Shown: piece after piece, positions 23,711 to 37,060 of the stretch
Layout: every line of letters starts with the position of its first letter
Numbering within the stretch: the first letter of the stretch is position 1
Origin: Imbricaverruca yamaguchii
Taxonomy: Eukaryota; Arthropoda; Thecostraca; Neoverrucidae
Reading direction: 5' to 3'
Assembly: GCA_034440575.1 (NCBI GenBank)
Contig: JAOTOL010001634.1
Coordinates: 2,341,001 to 2,405,000 of the forward strand
Length of the DNA stretch: 64,000 nucleotides
Program-made: the position numbers and the translations under genes
Notes under the pieces: model-generated
What the model was told of the DNA's origin: nothing
The model's input: only the letters and a program-made list of their open reading frames with translations
Databases searched by the model: none

Positions 23711-25120
23711 GAGACATATGACTTTGGCAATTAAGTGCTAAGTGCATGAGCTAATCAATATTTACTTAAGCAATGTTTATACTAAGTCATGCATGCTAAA
23801 AGCAACACTAATATTAAGTAACACTAATAATAAGTAAAACTATTAATTAGTAACACTAATAATAAGTAGCACTAATAATAAGTAACACCAATAATAAGTA
23901 ACATTAATAATACGTAATACTTTACGTTGAAGTACGTATTTCAATATTGGACTTCGTACACATTCATGTATTTTGTACATGGCCATTGAAAACATCACAC
24001 GCTGACATCAGACAGACACAGACAGACTTTATTGAGGTCATCCACAATTGACTCGTGGCTACTATGACATCGCGTCAAATGGATAGAACAGCACAGCACA
24101 AAGGATCAAACTCACAGAATACAAATAAAAATAAAATAAATAAAATACAGCAAGTCGAGCAGTCGATCAGTCCGGCACGGGCGGCACGTCAAACAGGTGC
24201 TGCCGTAGGTGGCGACCAAAGATCGACACGGGAAGTCGCGTCAGAATAATACGAATCAGGAAGAAACAACAAGATAATACGAACAGCTGGACAGCGACAT
24301 ATAACATGAGAGACATTTCCCGCGATACATATATCGTGAGTGACATTTTCCGTAAGATACAACATCGGGTACATTTGCTGTTCGAGATGCATACCGTGAG
24401 GGACACTTATCGCAAGAGACATATAACTTGAAGCATTTACCGTGGGAAACATATTACGTGAGCCATTTACCGTGGGACACGCAGCGTGAGACATTTGACG
24501 TGAGACATATCACGTGAAGGACATTTTCCGCGAGAGACATATGACTTTGGCAATTAAGTGCTAAGTGCATGAGCTAATCAATATTTACTTAAGCAATGTT
24601 TATACTAAGACATGCATGCTAAAAGCAACACTAATATTAAGTAACACTAATAATAAGTAAAACTATTAATTAGTAACACTAATAATAAGTAGCACTAATA
24701 ATAAGTAACACCAATAATAAGTAACATTAATAATACGTAATACTTTACGTTGAAGTACGTATTTCAATATTGGAATTCGTACACATTCATGTATTTTGTA
24801 CATGGCCATTGAAAACATCACACGCTGACATCAGACAGACAGACAGACAGACTTTATTGAGGTCATCCACAATTGACTCGTGGCTACTATGACATCGCGT
24901 CAAATGGATAGAACAGCACAGCACAAAGGATCAAACTCACAGAATACAAATAAAAATAAAATAAATAAAATACAGCAAGTCGAGCAGTCGATCAGTCCGG
25001 CACGGGCGGCACGTCAAACAGGTGCTGCCGTAGGTGGCGACCAAATATCGACACGGGAAGTCGCGTCAGAATAATACGAATCAGGAAGAAACAACAAGAT
25101 AATACGAACAGCTGGACAGC
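23473..25120 (+). repeat. 823-bp tandem duplication
   Basis: 23473-24295 is repeated at 24296-25120 with only a handful of differences (for example ccaaagatcg/ccaaatatcg and a changed number of CAGA units). The unit includes part of the 32-bp array, a (taacactaataataag)-type repeat and a block starting at the CAGA run. Near identity implies a recent event, or an assembly artefact. Confidence 0.93.
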
Positions 25121-25547
25121 AAATATAGAGATCATGTTCTCACAGTTGATGGCTTGGCTCCACGAGGCATATATCAGAAACGATTTTCTTCCAAACCTTT
25201 CTACAGGGAGATTAGAAAAGCGAACACATTTTAGCTTTCTCTATTCCATGGATGGATGGGCCATCTTTAACACATAATTGCAGGAATTTGTTTATAACTT
25301 GCTATGGTCCCACATCAGGTCAGCCTGACACATATAAAGCCCGCCAAGTAAACGCCACCCGTATTCGCCACTTCGCCGAGTGCACAGCTCTAACCCTTTC
25401 CAAGATTATCGGCGGCTTTTTACATGTTTGAGTATGGTGTGTCAGTTTGCAGCTTTATTTTAATGAAAACGGCTGGCGCTATTTCGGTAGATTTGCGTAC
25501 AGAATGCTCCGAAATGCCTTTGGATCAAAATTGGATATCATTTAGCT

Positions 25548-25885
25548 ACCCCTGTCACCATTGTGATACCAATTTCACCATTGTGATACCAATTTCACCA
25601 TTGTGACACCCATATCCACCATTGTGACACCCATGTCACCATTGTGACACCCCTGCCACCATTGTGACACCCCTCACCATTGTGATACCCCTGTCACCAT
25701 TGCTACACCCATGCCACCATTGTGATACCCCTGTCACCATTGCTACACCCATGCCACCATTGTGACACCCATATCCACCATTGTGACGTCCATGGCACCA
25801 TTGTAACGCCCATTTCACCATTATGACACCTATATCCACCATTGTGACATCCATGGCACCATTGTGACATCCCCGTCACCATTGT
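25548..25885 (+). repeat. ~20-bp minisatellite
   Basis: About 16 copies of caccattgtgacacccatgt with frequent single changes (gatacc, gctaca, atatcc). Confidence 0.9.
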
Positions 25886-26034
25886 ATCATACGGTGCATG
25901 TTGGGCGTGTCTGGAGTGCGGCGACCGGACCCTCCCTTTCGGTGTGATGCATTAGGTGATGCCGGCCAATGACAGGTCAGGGTGTTGACCCAGAGGGCCA
26001 ACGTCTTATCCCACCGTGTGCGACCGGTATCCCT

Positions 26035-26170
26035 CTCACGCGCATGACTGGCCCTAGTCAGGCAGTCGTCGCAGGGGAGGCGAGCAGATCGGTGGGGGCT
26101 GGTCAGCCGGAGAGATGAGCTGGACCTGGTGTCGAGGCTGGGAAGATGTAGCCCTGGGTGTGGACGTTGG
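26035..26170 (-). mobile_element. Dispersed repeat fragment shared with 31935-32050
   Basis: Both blocks contain a similar run (gctgggaagatgtagccctgggtgt here; cggtgggaagatgtgcccct there). Minus-strand translations share a pattern like TQGYIFP/HQGHIFP, suggesting a decayed coding element. Family unknown. A GA-rich run follows at 26227-26254. Confidence 0.4.
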
Positions 26171-27011
26171 GCGACCCGAATTTTGGCATAGAACTGTTGA
26201 AATGTTGTCCAAGCGGTCGCTTTTGAGAGAGAGGGAGAGAGAGAGAGAGAGAGACCTCTCCACAGATAAGTCTGATGGCTACAGGATTTTCCCGGCCATG
26301 AAAACTGGAGAGCTTTCTCACTACTTAACTATGCTGGAAATTGAGTCAATCTGTCCTAGCAAATGGCTGACAGCTGTGCGATGGGTGTGCAGGCTGTCGG
26401 TGGCTAAACTTGGACTAAAGGGAGCATATCAAGCTGGACACTAAATGATTAAGCATGGACACCGGACGAAAATCCAGCTGATGATGGAGTTCGTTCTGAG
26501 GGCGTACTTTCCTGACTAGTACACGTCAGTCAATCACAGCTAGGTGAAGTAGGCCGGTGCAGTCTGTACCAACTGGAGCTGCTGAGGAACCAGAAGAAGG
26601 TAGAAGAAGGTGCTGGGCATAGGAGGTGCTATGCCATTGTGAAGCCAGCATGGTTTGCAGACCCAGAGGCAGTGTAGACAGTGTAGTGAGAATGAGGAGA
26701 GGAGAGAAAAGGTGTACTGGACAGGATGCTAGCGGTCGGGGCGGAGGAAGATGAGCATGCACATTAGTGAACATTCTTCCAGGCCCAGAAAACAACCTAC
26801 ATGCATACAGACGTCACCAGGCTGTCAGAGCCGATAGACTGGATCACTGTACCTTCATTCACCTGCTTCGCCACCACCGCCCAGGCCAAGCAGGTTGTAC
26901 AGAGGCCTGTCAGAGGCCTATCAGACTGACATTCACCCACTCAGTGTGAGGAAGTGTGTCGAGCTTTTTACACAGGGAAATATACACGTGGACAATCACG
27001 AAGAAGTGGTG

Positions 27012-27160
27012 GGGGACGAGTGGCCTAGGGGTAAGTTGCTTGTCTCACAATCGAAAGGTTGTGGGTTCGAGTCTCACCTGTCGCTACTCTTCGCCCGCGA
27101 CCAATCGGCGTGAGAGATTGGCGACGCTACATGACCTAACGGTCGATGTGTCGTAAACCA
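27012..27160 (+). mobile_element. tRNA-derived SINE
   Basis: The head has A box TGGCCTAGGGG and B box GGTTCGAGTCT, with a T arm GTGGG/CTCAC. The anticodon stem does not pair and the acceptor stem is poor, so it is not a working tRNA. A tail ending gtaaaccaataaccaaccac follows. Confidence 0.6.
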
Positions 27161-27829
27161 ATAACCAACCACGAAGAAGTGGTGGAATGACCAGGCCCCA
27201 ATTGGCGATGACCCTGCTGTCTAGGAATGAGAGCAGGCAGATTCTAACCTCTCGCCATTTCAAAGGGGTCCAGAGCATGTTGTGTGAGCATATGCATGTG
27301 TGTGCGTAAATGCGGGTCAGGGGTAGGCCCAGACATTTTCATGGGAGGGCCATCGCCTGGAGATGCTCCATTTCCCTGAAGGAAAATGGATCATTATGGT
27401 CCAAAACCTCGAGTTTAGAATGGAAATTGATGTAAACAGGACAATTTCAATATCTAAGTAAAGGACATTCATGAAATATACACTTAAAAGCGAATCACTT
27501 GATGGCCTGCCATTGCGAAATCCCTAAAGTTGCACTTTCACACCTGAAATTTGCACACAAAAATGTTTCAGCTGGTACGAAACCTGATCGCGTTAGCCAC
27601 ACTTGTCTTCAGTTCCGTCAAGAACTTCGGGTTGTTGTAAACATTCGCCTTTAGATGACTCCACATGAAAAAGTTGAGATGGTCGAGATCTGCCGAGTTG
27701 GCTAGCCACTCGTGTTCGCAATTCCTTGATAAAATCCTATGTCCAAGTTGCTTCTGGGCAAGGTAAAAGCCTTCTTCAGCTGTGTAAGGCGTTGCACCAT
27801 CTTCTTCTTGCCTTTGTTGCTGCAGCCGC

Positions 27830-27974
27830 AGGTTCAGCGCCGCGGGTTCAGCGCCGCAGGTTCAGCGCCGCAGGTTCAGCGCCGCAGGTTCAGCGCCGCA
27901 GGTTCAGTGCCGCAGGTTCAGCGCCGCAGGTTCAGCGCCGCAGGTTCAGTGCCGCAGGTTCAGCGCCGCAGGTG
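27830..27974 (+). repeat. 14-bp minisatellite upstream of E4
   Basis: About ten copies of gccgcaggttcagc (variants gtgccgcagg). It ends about 20 bp before the E4 acceptor. Each unit contains CAG|GT. An apparent ORF runs through it into E4, but the splice site at 27994 shows this is intron. Confidence 0.9.
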
Positions 27975-27994
27975 ACAAGCGGTCTGTTCTGCAG

Positions 27995-28121
27995 GAAGCT
28001 GCGTTCGTGTCCGCGCACCAGTCTGCACATGCACCTCTTCGCCTCGTTCATCCTCAAAGCGGGCATGTGGATCGCCATGGACAGCGTGTCGAACGACTTG
28101 CTCGGCCCGGGATACAGCGGG
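27995..28121 (+). CDS. E4: intracellular loop 1 and TM2 exon of class B1 GPCR
   Basis: One base completing Arg, then 42 codons. KLRSCPRTSLHMHLF is loop 1 and the start of TM2. The second His of LHMHLF is the conserved class B polar-core histidine. FASFILKAGMWIAMDSV completes TM2 and NDLLGPGYSG begins extracellular loop 1. The acceptor is ctgttctgcag ending at 27994. The donor GTGAGT starts at 28122 (phase 0). The last bases and donor are the first copy of a 30-bp array. A 14-bp minisatellite ends just upstream of the acceptor, so the exon is bracketed by repeats. Read-through past the donor reaches TAG at 28143-28145. Confidence 0.93.
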
Positions 28122-28515
28122 GTGAGTGCTCCGTACTCAGGATAGAGCAGGGTGAGTGCTCCATACTCAGGATACAGCGGGGTGAGTGCTCCATACTCAG
28201 GATAGAGCGGGGTGAGTGCTCCATACTCAGGATAGAGCGGGGTGAGTGCTCCATACTCAGGATACAGCGGGGTGAGTGCTCCATACTCAGGATAGAGCGG
28301 GGTGAGTGCTCCATACTCAGGATAGAGCGGGGTGAGTGCTCCATACTCAGGATACAGCGGGGTGAGTGCTCCATACTCAGGATACAGCGGGGTGAGTGCT
28401 CCATACTCAGGATAGAGCAGGGTGAGTGCTCCATACTCAGGATACAGCGGGGTGAGTGCTCCATACTCAGGATACAGCGGGGTGAGTGCTCCATACTCAG
28501 GATAGAGCGGGGCGA
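28116..28515 (+). repeat. 30-bp minisatellite made of the E4 exon end and donor
   Basis: Thirteen copies of ggtgagtgctccatactcag plus gata(c/g)agcgg. The first includes the true exon end GGATACAGCGGG and its GTGAGT. Copies alternate gatac and gatag, the latter placing TAG in the receptor frame. Identity between copies is very high, suggesting recent expansion. Confidence 0.95.
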
Positions 28516-30250
28516 GTGTTTCCGGTCAGGCTTGCAGTGGCGGGACTGTTGTCTGTGACGAGGGCCGCGTGGTGGCAATGGGTCGACAAATCATGGAATG
28601 TCCGATGGCTTGTCGGCAGTCAGGGTAAACTACAAGTCGTGATTTCCGAATTTTTGCGACAGATTCGTAAAGTCAAGTTACGATATTCGAGACAATCTGT
28701 GATTTTAGCCAACTGCTCCGGTTCAAAATTGGCGAAAAACGTTCTCTCCACATCCTGGAGATGCTAGACAGCTACGATTATTAAAGTAACGATTGTTCGT
28801 GGCACTCGACATTACACACAGCTGGATGTGATATGATCGGTACTTCACTCACAAATGTAGTTGCAGTAGGATGAACAGTGCCACTTTTGATTGCGTCTCT
28901 GGAGAGGCTTTGTTTACGCCACACTAAGGCTTTTATTGTGAAAAAGAAGAAACGGCGGCGAGCAACGCGTACGGAATTCTCAGTACCTTTTCCCATCTAC
29001 TTTTTTGCGTTTGATGTGAGAGTTACACCCTCAGACCGTATAAGGCCATTGACATAGCTCAGGTCAAAGAGGACTACCTCCAAGATATGTTTCAGAATCG
29101 ATTACTTAGCTACCTTAAAAATATTAAATGGAACTTGCTACGTGAGTACAGCTGGAGAGTTACCCCATTTACATGAGAAGCAATACTTTCGAATACGATG
29201 CGATTAGGAAAGCTTGAGAAAATAATGCTCTTGTAAACATCGGCTGCGTGAATCCTTTTAATTCACATATTCCCTGTATATCTGCCCAACAACCTCCAAC
29301 TACGTGGATCATTGATAATATCTTGTGCCTGTGTACGCCGTTTCTCGAAGCAATTGCGTCATAAGCGCAAATGTGTACCAAATATTCGAAACTTTTTCAC
29401 CACATTGCGTCACCCGTCAAATCGCAAAATCTGATTAGGTGCCTGCTTTACTCTTGTCAATGGGCCGCGCAATCGGAACTTTTGCGAATCGACCAGATCG
29501 GACATTTCCGTTTATGGGTTACTTACTCGTGTAAACGGGGTAATTGCTACAAATCGTGTATCTCGGATTTCTATTTGAGGTCAGATGAGAACCTGAGGTC
29601 ATGACTAATCTTGGAATAAGTTTCCTATTTTGCAACATGTATAATGTATATGCTTCTAACCACATTCTTCCCTTGGCACGCGCGCAGAAGTACGAGAAGC
29701 TCCATATCAAATTTGATTCACCTCCACCAAGTAAACTGAGGACTGGTCGAGATAACGTACGCTAAGTGGGAAAACAACTATAGGCACTTCTGTTTTATGC
29801 TTATTTCGAGCTTGGCTGGCCTAAATAGTATCACACTGGCATTACATGAACTAAATTAATGAAGGGGACCAAAACTATGAATGATAGTCCAGGTCAAGTT
29901 CATCCTAGATCATTGTCCAATAGCGTTGTTTCCCGTTTGATTTAGCTCACACACATGGAAATATATTGAAATGAAGCTTAGTATGTGATTATAATTTTAC
30001 AGTGCTTACAACACATACATCTTATATTTATGTTTGAGGTCAGGTCAACAACCCAGGGTCGCTTCCATTTTTTATATATGGTGGACCGATGTGATCACTT
30101 TGAAATATGCGCAGTGCAATTAGCTGTCAAATGACATACGTGTTAAATAATACCCTTACCCTGGGTGGAGATACAAAATGTGCATGAAATGTAAATGTGT
30201 TTTTCTGAAAGGCACCAATTTGAGTCTGAACAGTATTCTAAAATAATAAA
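28516..30250. other. Intron 4 proximal part, nothing recognised
   Basis: AT-rich, short ORFs only. 30371-31930 and 32135-33280 are similar. Confidence 0.55.
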
Positions 30251-30257
30251 TGAGGCC

Positions 30258-30365
30258 ATTCTCCGAACCCTATTCGTCGAGGGTTTTCTGAATATGCACG
30301 GGTCCACTTTCGTGCACCGTGTAGTTTGGATGTTAGGTGGTGCCTTACCCCCCCCCTCCCCACCA
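30258..30365 (+). mobile_element. Dispersed repeat fragment shared with 57103-57205
   Basis: The block around accctattcgtcgagggttt to the C-rich tract matches accctactcgtcgagcgctt... near 57.1 kb. Both end in a run of C. A related C-rich end is near 56430-56475. Confidence 0.5.
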
Positions 30366-31934
30366 CACCCCGAGAAGGGATGTGAGAACTTGACCGGTGG
30401 GACTGGTTATGCACAAATAACATACTCGGTTCATTGTGTTTTTATAAGGTGCAAAAATCCACTCGCTGTGCATATTTTTGCATCAAGAGAATACGTGTAA
30501 TGTGCTTTTTTTCAACTGCAATCCATGCACTATGGAAATATGTCTCAACATACCACACAGTCGACACCTCAGAAAACGGGACATGGAACATAAATGGCAA
30601 TGCGTGTATGATGATTCGACAAACGATGCAATCGCTCGCCAGCTGGGACAACGTTTCGTAGGATCGCTGATACACGCTGAGCGTGAAACAAATGCTACAG
30701 CGGAAGAGCACGGCCGGAAAAGTCGCGTTAGTTTAGCTACTTTAACTACTTTAACTAGCGTCCTGCGACGACCGCCAGTTGGGTGACGGAGTGTGCCGAT
30801 GGCTCCAGCTCTGCCCGTGTCATAACATGGCAACGCGGCGCGGACGTAAACGGATGAGGCCATCAGGATGAGACTGGCTATGGCTCTGCTGCCAAGCCAT
30901 TAGGCCCCCGTTGCACATAATCGGGGGCAGTGTTGGCGGTACATCGCCAGTGACAGCTCTCCATTGTGGTGTGTTCGGCACTCTGCAAAAGTCTTGGCTG
31001 TTTTCACGAAGTGAGTGAACTCTTTTGTGTTATTTAATTCAGTTGTGAAAACAATCGTCTCGTGGTTGTCATGCGATGGACAAAGTTGAGAAACATAAAA
31101 GAGGCTTTTGGAGTTTAGGCCACAAATATTTGTTTACGGTATGAGCACAAGTTTACGCATGGATGTTATTTGGTACTGCACATCAATAGCGTGCTTTTTT
31201 TGCTCCCGACTGCAATCTGTGTATAAAACGTTGCAGAATTGTAGACTAGCTTTCAATCCATCATTTAATTCTTTCATCTCAATGTACAAGCCCCGTCTAT
31301 CGCCACATATATTTCGTGATATCATCAAAGGGAAAAACAGTCAATACGGTAAGCAAGTAGGTGGATTAATTTATTCAATATAAATGCATACAACCGTACG
31401 AAAACTGAGCGTTTGACCAATGCATATAGTTATTCTCTTTTGTGTGTCTCCGAGATGAAGGAACCACATATTGAAACAAGATTATTAACCCATGCATGTG
31501 ACCATCAACAGACGATATGATCAAATCCATTTTGTGGCGAAGGCTGCTGACTCTCATAAGGCTCACGCTGGGTGAACCCGTCACATATACCCGAGTGACC
31601 ATGTCATTTTGTGACAGCAGCGTGACACGTAGCGACAGTGATTGATACAATACATCTTCTGCCTTGAAATGTGTTCGTTATTTAACCTGCTGCAAGACAT
31701 CAGCAAAACATTTATTTTCTTGCGAATAACTGATGAAATGTTTTTCTTGTTCATAAATGTATCCAGCGTCCTTCACGGGATGGATAAATATGCGCTCTAA
31801 CCAGACCATCGGCAAAGCTTCTGCAAATAATCTGTGTGATGTTAATTGTCACATGTGTCTGAATGATTGGTGTCAGTATTGACCGGGGGCAGTCGGCTGT
31901 CCAGAACTAGCTATCGCACGTTTGGTCACGGGGC

Positions 31935-32050
31935 CACATCTGCGCCGAGGCGAACGAGTTGGCGCCAGTACCGGGGGGGGGTATCCGGCCAGGACTCCTG
32001 TCGGGACTCGGTGGGAAGATGTGCCCCTGGTGTGTGGTAATCTGTGGGTG
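31935..32050 (-). mobile_element. Dispersed repeat fragment shared with 26035-26170
   Basis: See the paired copy. The similarity covers about 110 bp, interrupted by an eight- to nine-G run. No complete frame survives. Confidence 0.4.
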
Positions 32051-33284
32051 GTGTGCCATGTTCGGCGAAGTCGATGGACGAACGCTCACTGTATAAACCA
32101 TCGAATAGCCCGATGAAGCATCTTTTGACCGCATGTCAACGGTGTGTGCTTTGCTTAATTGTGTATCTCGACAGAAGCTTCGATGAGGAGGTTTGCTTGT
32201 TTCTATTCATCAGTGTACCCATTACTAATTTTTTTAATCGTTGTTACCCCGCAGCCCACGCGTTCAATAGCTCCCTCGCATGTGCATGCTAGGCGAGGTG
32301 TCCACTGGTCGACCATGCACTACGTCGACATACAGACACATTCAGAAACTTGGAGTTCTTGTTAATTGCATGGGAAATTTCTCCTCATCCTCACTGATCG
32401 GAAATATCTTCACTTTCTGGAGGTAAACAAGTCGCTTAAACTATCAAAGTACTTATTTCCTGAGTGTTTCTGGAATACGTGTTCTCTCCCCCAGTATAAA
32501 TTATTAAACGAATTCATGCTTGAGTATCATTCAATATGTGGTGGAACAAACGTTGTTTTCGCCTTGCCTGTTAAATTATTGTCGCTTTGTATCGCTTCCT
32601 TATGACACCATGGATGGGGACGAGACGGCTATGTTACATGCACGACCGACAGCTGTTAGATGTATGCCCGTCAAATGGTCTGCGTTTGCAAAGCTAACTC
32701 TTATCCTGTGGAGGAGCATGCAGGCTTTCCTCATTCCTCGGCCAGCCTGCTCCTGGGTCACTCTTGAGGCTGAGTAAAAATATTTGACTTTACTTATGAT
32801 CTACTGCATTGCCGTCAAAGAGAAAGAGGCGTAGCTAACAGCTCAATATTTGAATCTCTGGAGTCATATTCGGCTGCTACCTTCGGCGAACGCAACCAAT
32901 CTAGCCGTGATAGGAAGTATGCTCCTCGCTTTCCAAGCAATGCTCTTGGCGACAAAGTGCTCGTTTGCTGATCAAAGGAGCTCGGTTTGTGCTGGAGGCA
33001 TATCAGCATATACCGAGAGTTCCTTGGCTGCAGTGCGCCCAGTCAGAATGAGAAAAGTCAAGATGGCAGAGTAGGCCATGCTCCAAACACTTCAAACAAT
33101 GTTCTGAAATCGGAAATGTCTATATTAAATACTTCACGAAATCGCCAGTACATTAAGGAGCCATTAAATCAGGAGTACGAACAATCATGAATAGCCATCT
33201 TCAGAGGAAGGCAGAAAGATGACTTCACTTTATTGATGTAGGCAATTAGCGGCTTGTAAAAACGCATTATTTCTCCCACGTCCT

Positions 33285-33316
33285 CCACCACCACTTCCTT
33301 GTGGAAGTGGTGGTGG
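33285..33316. repeat. Perfect 14-bp hairpin
   Basis: ccaccaccacttcc, loop ttgt, ggaagtggtggtgg. There is no T-run after it. It may be structural only. Confidence 0.7.
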
Positions 33317-33797
33317 TCCACTTCCTGTCCGTTCTCTCACACCTGATGCTGATGTTGAAATATCCATCGTCGTATTACACACAGTTGCGGTACAAGGAGT
33401 AACTGAACGAAAAGAGTGACTGAAAGCGCCATATGCAATAGGGCACCCCATGCGACAAAAGGACAATGTATGACGGTAAAGCAATAATAAACTGACAAAC
33501 CACATGAGGAGTTTATGCACAATTAATTATTATATCTCCTAAATTACAGGAGCCAACTAAATTACAAATCTCCTGAAATGTTAACCAAGCAAGGCAAAGG
33601 ACCCAACTAAGTTCGACGCTATCAAGAGGACGATTGACATTTCTTCTATTTTTAATCGTGGAATGACGAATCAGGTAAATGGCTTTTTGATTCACGGTGC
33701 ATACCAAGTGCACCGCCTTTGAAGTGCCTGGTGAACATATACGTTTTCGAGCATTTCGAAGCCTAAATTTATCATTGCATCAGTTACCTTCGTTTGA

Positions 33798-34352
33798 ATG
33801 GCAAATGCTTACTTTCGGTGCACTTGGTCTGTTGCATTTCGGCAATCAGAATGCCAAAATTCGCCCCATGAATTAAATACAGAGTTGCAGTGCATTGCGA
33901 TACGGCGCCACAGCCGAGCAAAACCGGGAAATTTGTTCAGACTGTGGAGGCGTGTGATGACCTCCCACGTGCCCACAGTCTCAACGGTCGACGGTAGACA
34001 GAGCGGTGTCGGGTCGGAATCGAGCCCCGGGGAGCTGTCGCTGGTTCTAGATGAGGTACACGCCGAGGGCCGGCTACAGTTTACGGCCGCCTCAAACTCT
34101 GCTTTACGATGCTTGCCGTTCTCGGCGGGAGGTGCTGGCGGGAGCGTTTTTGGCACTTTTCGGTGGGTGTGGTATTTCCGATATCGGGTTTCCTTTCGGA
34201 AGTTTGTATGTTGCTGCGTCGGATTGCTGCTGATAGACCGGCTCCAAGCAGGTCCGGCATGTTTGTCTGCTCGATCATGCCTGATACGGGTGTTAATATT
34301 CTGTGACAATGTTCATTGTGTTGGAGGTCCCAGAGGCATGCTACATAAATAA
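33798..34352 (+). other. Unrecognised open region, both strands
   Basis: A 184-codon plus-strand frame overlaps a 166-codon minus-strand frame. Neither shows a domain that I recognise and composition does not separate them. Recorded only as the longest non-repetitive open frames outside the receptor. Confidence 0.2.
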
Positions 34353-35018
34353 GGGGCTTCATACGCCATCTGATGGGCGAAACTGCAAATGCATGCAACG
34401 AATTCCTGAAACTGGCTGATAACCTGCCTTGCGAAGTGGAACTTCAAAGATGCCCAGGCTAGTAAGGAAGTGGCAAAGTCGACCCGGACCATGGCCGTTG
34501 GATTCTAACATTTGTCAGTCAGGGAACTCATGAGTCTCCTGGGTGTCCTTCAGTGTGAATTTCATCATGGCTCTCAAACGAGAAGCAAGGGATTGAGGCT
34601 GAAATGATGTGGATAGTTACGGTGCTGAAAATACATCGATCAGTTTAAATTATCTCATGGGTATGTTATGACTGCACGCTGATAAAAGGTAAGAAGCGTA
34701 TATTTTATCTGAGAATAATAGACGTTCCCGCTTTCCCTATTCAAATAAGACTACACAAAACGAGCACTTCGTTCGCGATATGCTGAGAACGCCATTTTCA
34801 GAATAGAATGTCAGTGCGTTGAGACTTACGAATGTACTTTTGTGAAACCACTTTCAAAACTCAGGAATGAGAATATCTTTCGGTCTCAAGTCAAACCAGT
34901 CGGAGTGAGAAGAGCAATTGGTCTCAAATTAAACAGGCATGCTCACTTGAGACCAGTTATAAGTGTCACCCTGACTCTTCGCGAGTCGCAAATGTCGCCA
35001 GAGCACGCCTGCGGCTCT

Positions 35019-36372
35019 TCAGCTGAAGACTCTCGCGCGCCGGTTGTCGACCTCGGCTGCTCCAGTCGTGGCCCGTCCGAAGGCCTCCCTGGGCCGACCG
35101 ATGTACGGTCTGGCGGCCGTCGCGAGTTGCTCGTCAACGGTCGGCAGCAGCTGGTCTGGCGGCTCGTCAACGGTCGGCAGCAGCTGGTCTGGCGGCTCGT
35201 CAACGGTCGGCAGCAGCTGGTCTGGCGGCTCGTCAACGGTCGGCAGCAGCTGGTCTGGCGGCTCGTCAACGGTCGGCAGCAGCTGGTCTGGCTGGTCTGG
35301 CGGCTCGTCAACGGTCGGCAGCAGCTGGTCTGGCGGCTCGTCAACGGTCGGCAGCAGCTGGTCTGGCGGCTCGTCAACGGTCGGCAGCAGCTGGTCTGGC
35401 GGCTCGCCAACGGTCGGCAGCAGCTGGTCTGGCGGCTCGTCAACGGTCGGCAGCAGCTGGTCTGGCGGCTCGTCAACGGTCGGCAGCAGCTGGTCTGGCG
35501 GCTCGTCAACGGTCGGCAGCAGCTGGTCTGGCGGCTCGTCAACGGTCGGCAGCAGCTGGTCTGGCGGCTCGTCAACGGTCGGCAGCAGCTGGTCTGGCGG
35601 CTCCTCCGAGCCGTTCATCGGAGCGCCGTCGGTCGATTGTCCGCTTGGTGGTGCTGCTGTCCACCGCGTCAGTCGCTCGGCGTGAAAGCGAGCACCGTCG
35701 CCCAGCTGGTACGGTACTGGATCATGCCAGTCCACAATCCTGCGTGGACTGGGGAACCACTTCCTCCCCTTCCTGAGGCGAGGTACCAACTGATTCCTCA
35801 CCCAATCTCCGACACGGAAGTTTGTCTCACGAACTCGGTTTCTGCGGTCCCAGTCGATCTTCTATCGGCTCTGCTGTCGTAGCACGTGGTCTCGTGCACC
35901 GCCGCTGATTGTATTCGCCCTCCGAGTGTGCAGGCACTGCTGCCTCACTGCTGCGTGTAGCTCCGTCCGCAGCTGACGTCCATGTAGCAGTTCGGCGGGG
36001 CTCTTACCGGTAGTCGCGTGTGGACTGGAGCGATGCGTCATGAGGAATTAGTGCATGTACTACGGCCAATCCGCACCCTCCATGATAGTCGCCTGCAGCG
36101 TGGCCTTGACGACTCTGTTGAACCGTTCCACGGCTCCGGCTCCGCTGGGGTGGTTCAGGGTCACCCGTATGTGCCGGATGTCAACTCGTCACAGGTAGGG
36201 GCCGAACTCGGCAGAGGTGAAGGCCGCACCGTTGTCAGACACAAGTTGTGCAAGATAGCCCTCTCTGCTTGCTAGTCTCCACCAACTGGATCACTGCATG
36301 AGAAGAAGGGTTAGAGCAGAATCCCACCTCAGGCCACTTAGAAAGGTAATCCGCAGTGACCACCTCGAAGCA
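35019..36372 (-). pseudogene. Ty3/Gypsy pol fragment: decayed integrase and C-terminal tail
   Basis: Reading leftward from about 36372, the integrase core is visible: VVTADYLSKWPEV, then LVSDNGAAFTSAEF, then VERFNRVVKATLQATI, then TTGKSPAELLHGR. A C-terminal module follows (LRKGRKWFPSPRRIVDW...GDGARFHAERL) resembling the GPY/F region. At least one frameshift and several stop codons break the core, so it is dead. No LTRs, protease or reverse transcriptase were found. The last 260 codons are open and contain the 33-bp repeat. Confidence 0.85.
35125..35605 (-). repeat. 33-bp in-frame minisatellite in the Gypsy tail
   Basis: About 14 copies. On the pol strand each encodes the 11-residue EPPDQLLPTVD. 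One copy is altered to VGEPP, and one carries a 9-bp (PDQ) insertion. Because the unit is a multiple of three, all frames stay open and long ORFs occur on both strands. Confidence 0.93.
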
Positions 36373-36395
36373 ATGCCGTTTTTTGTTTTTGTTTT

Positions 36396-37060
<665 letters not shown>

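Noticed and set aside
27012..27084. tRNA gene with a CAC (Val) anticodon
   Set aside because: A and B boxes and T arm are present, but the anticodon and acceptor stems do not pair; a tRNA-derived SINE fits better.
27726..28145. 139-codon plus-strand ORF that includes the TM2 sequence
   Set aside because: Only the part from 27995 to 28121 is receptor. The upstream part is a 14-bp repeat in intron, and an in-phase acceptor sits at 27994.
28007..28578. Isoleucine/cysteine-rich ORFs of 174-183 codons on both strands
   Set aside because: Periodic read-through of the 30-bp array.
35019..35882. 346-codon plus-strand protein with VNGRQQLVWRL repeats
   Set aside because: Antisense of the Gypsy tail minisatellite; the minus strand has the integrase homology.
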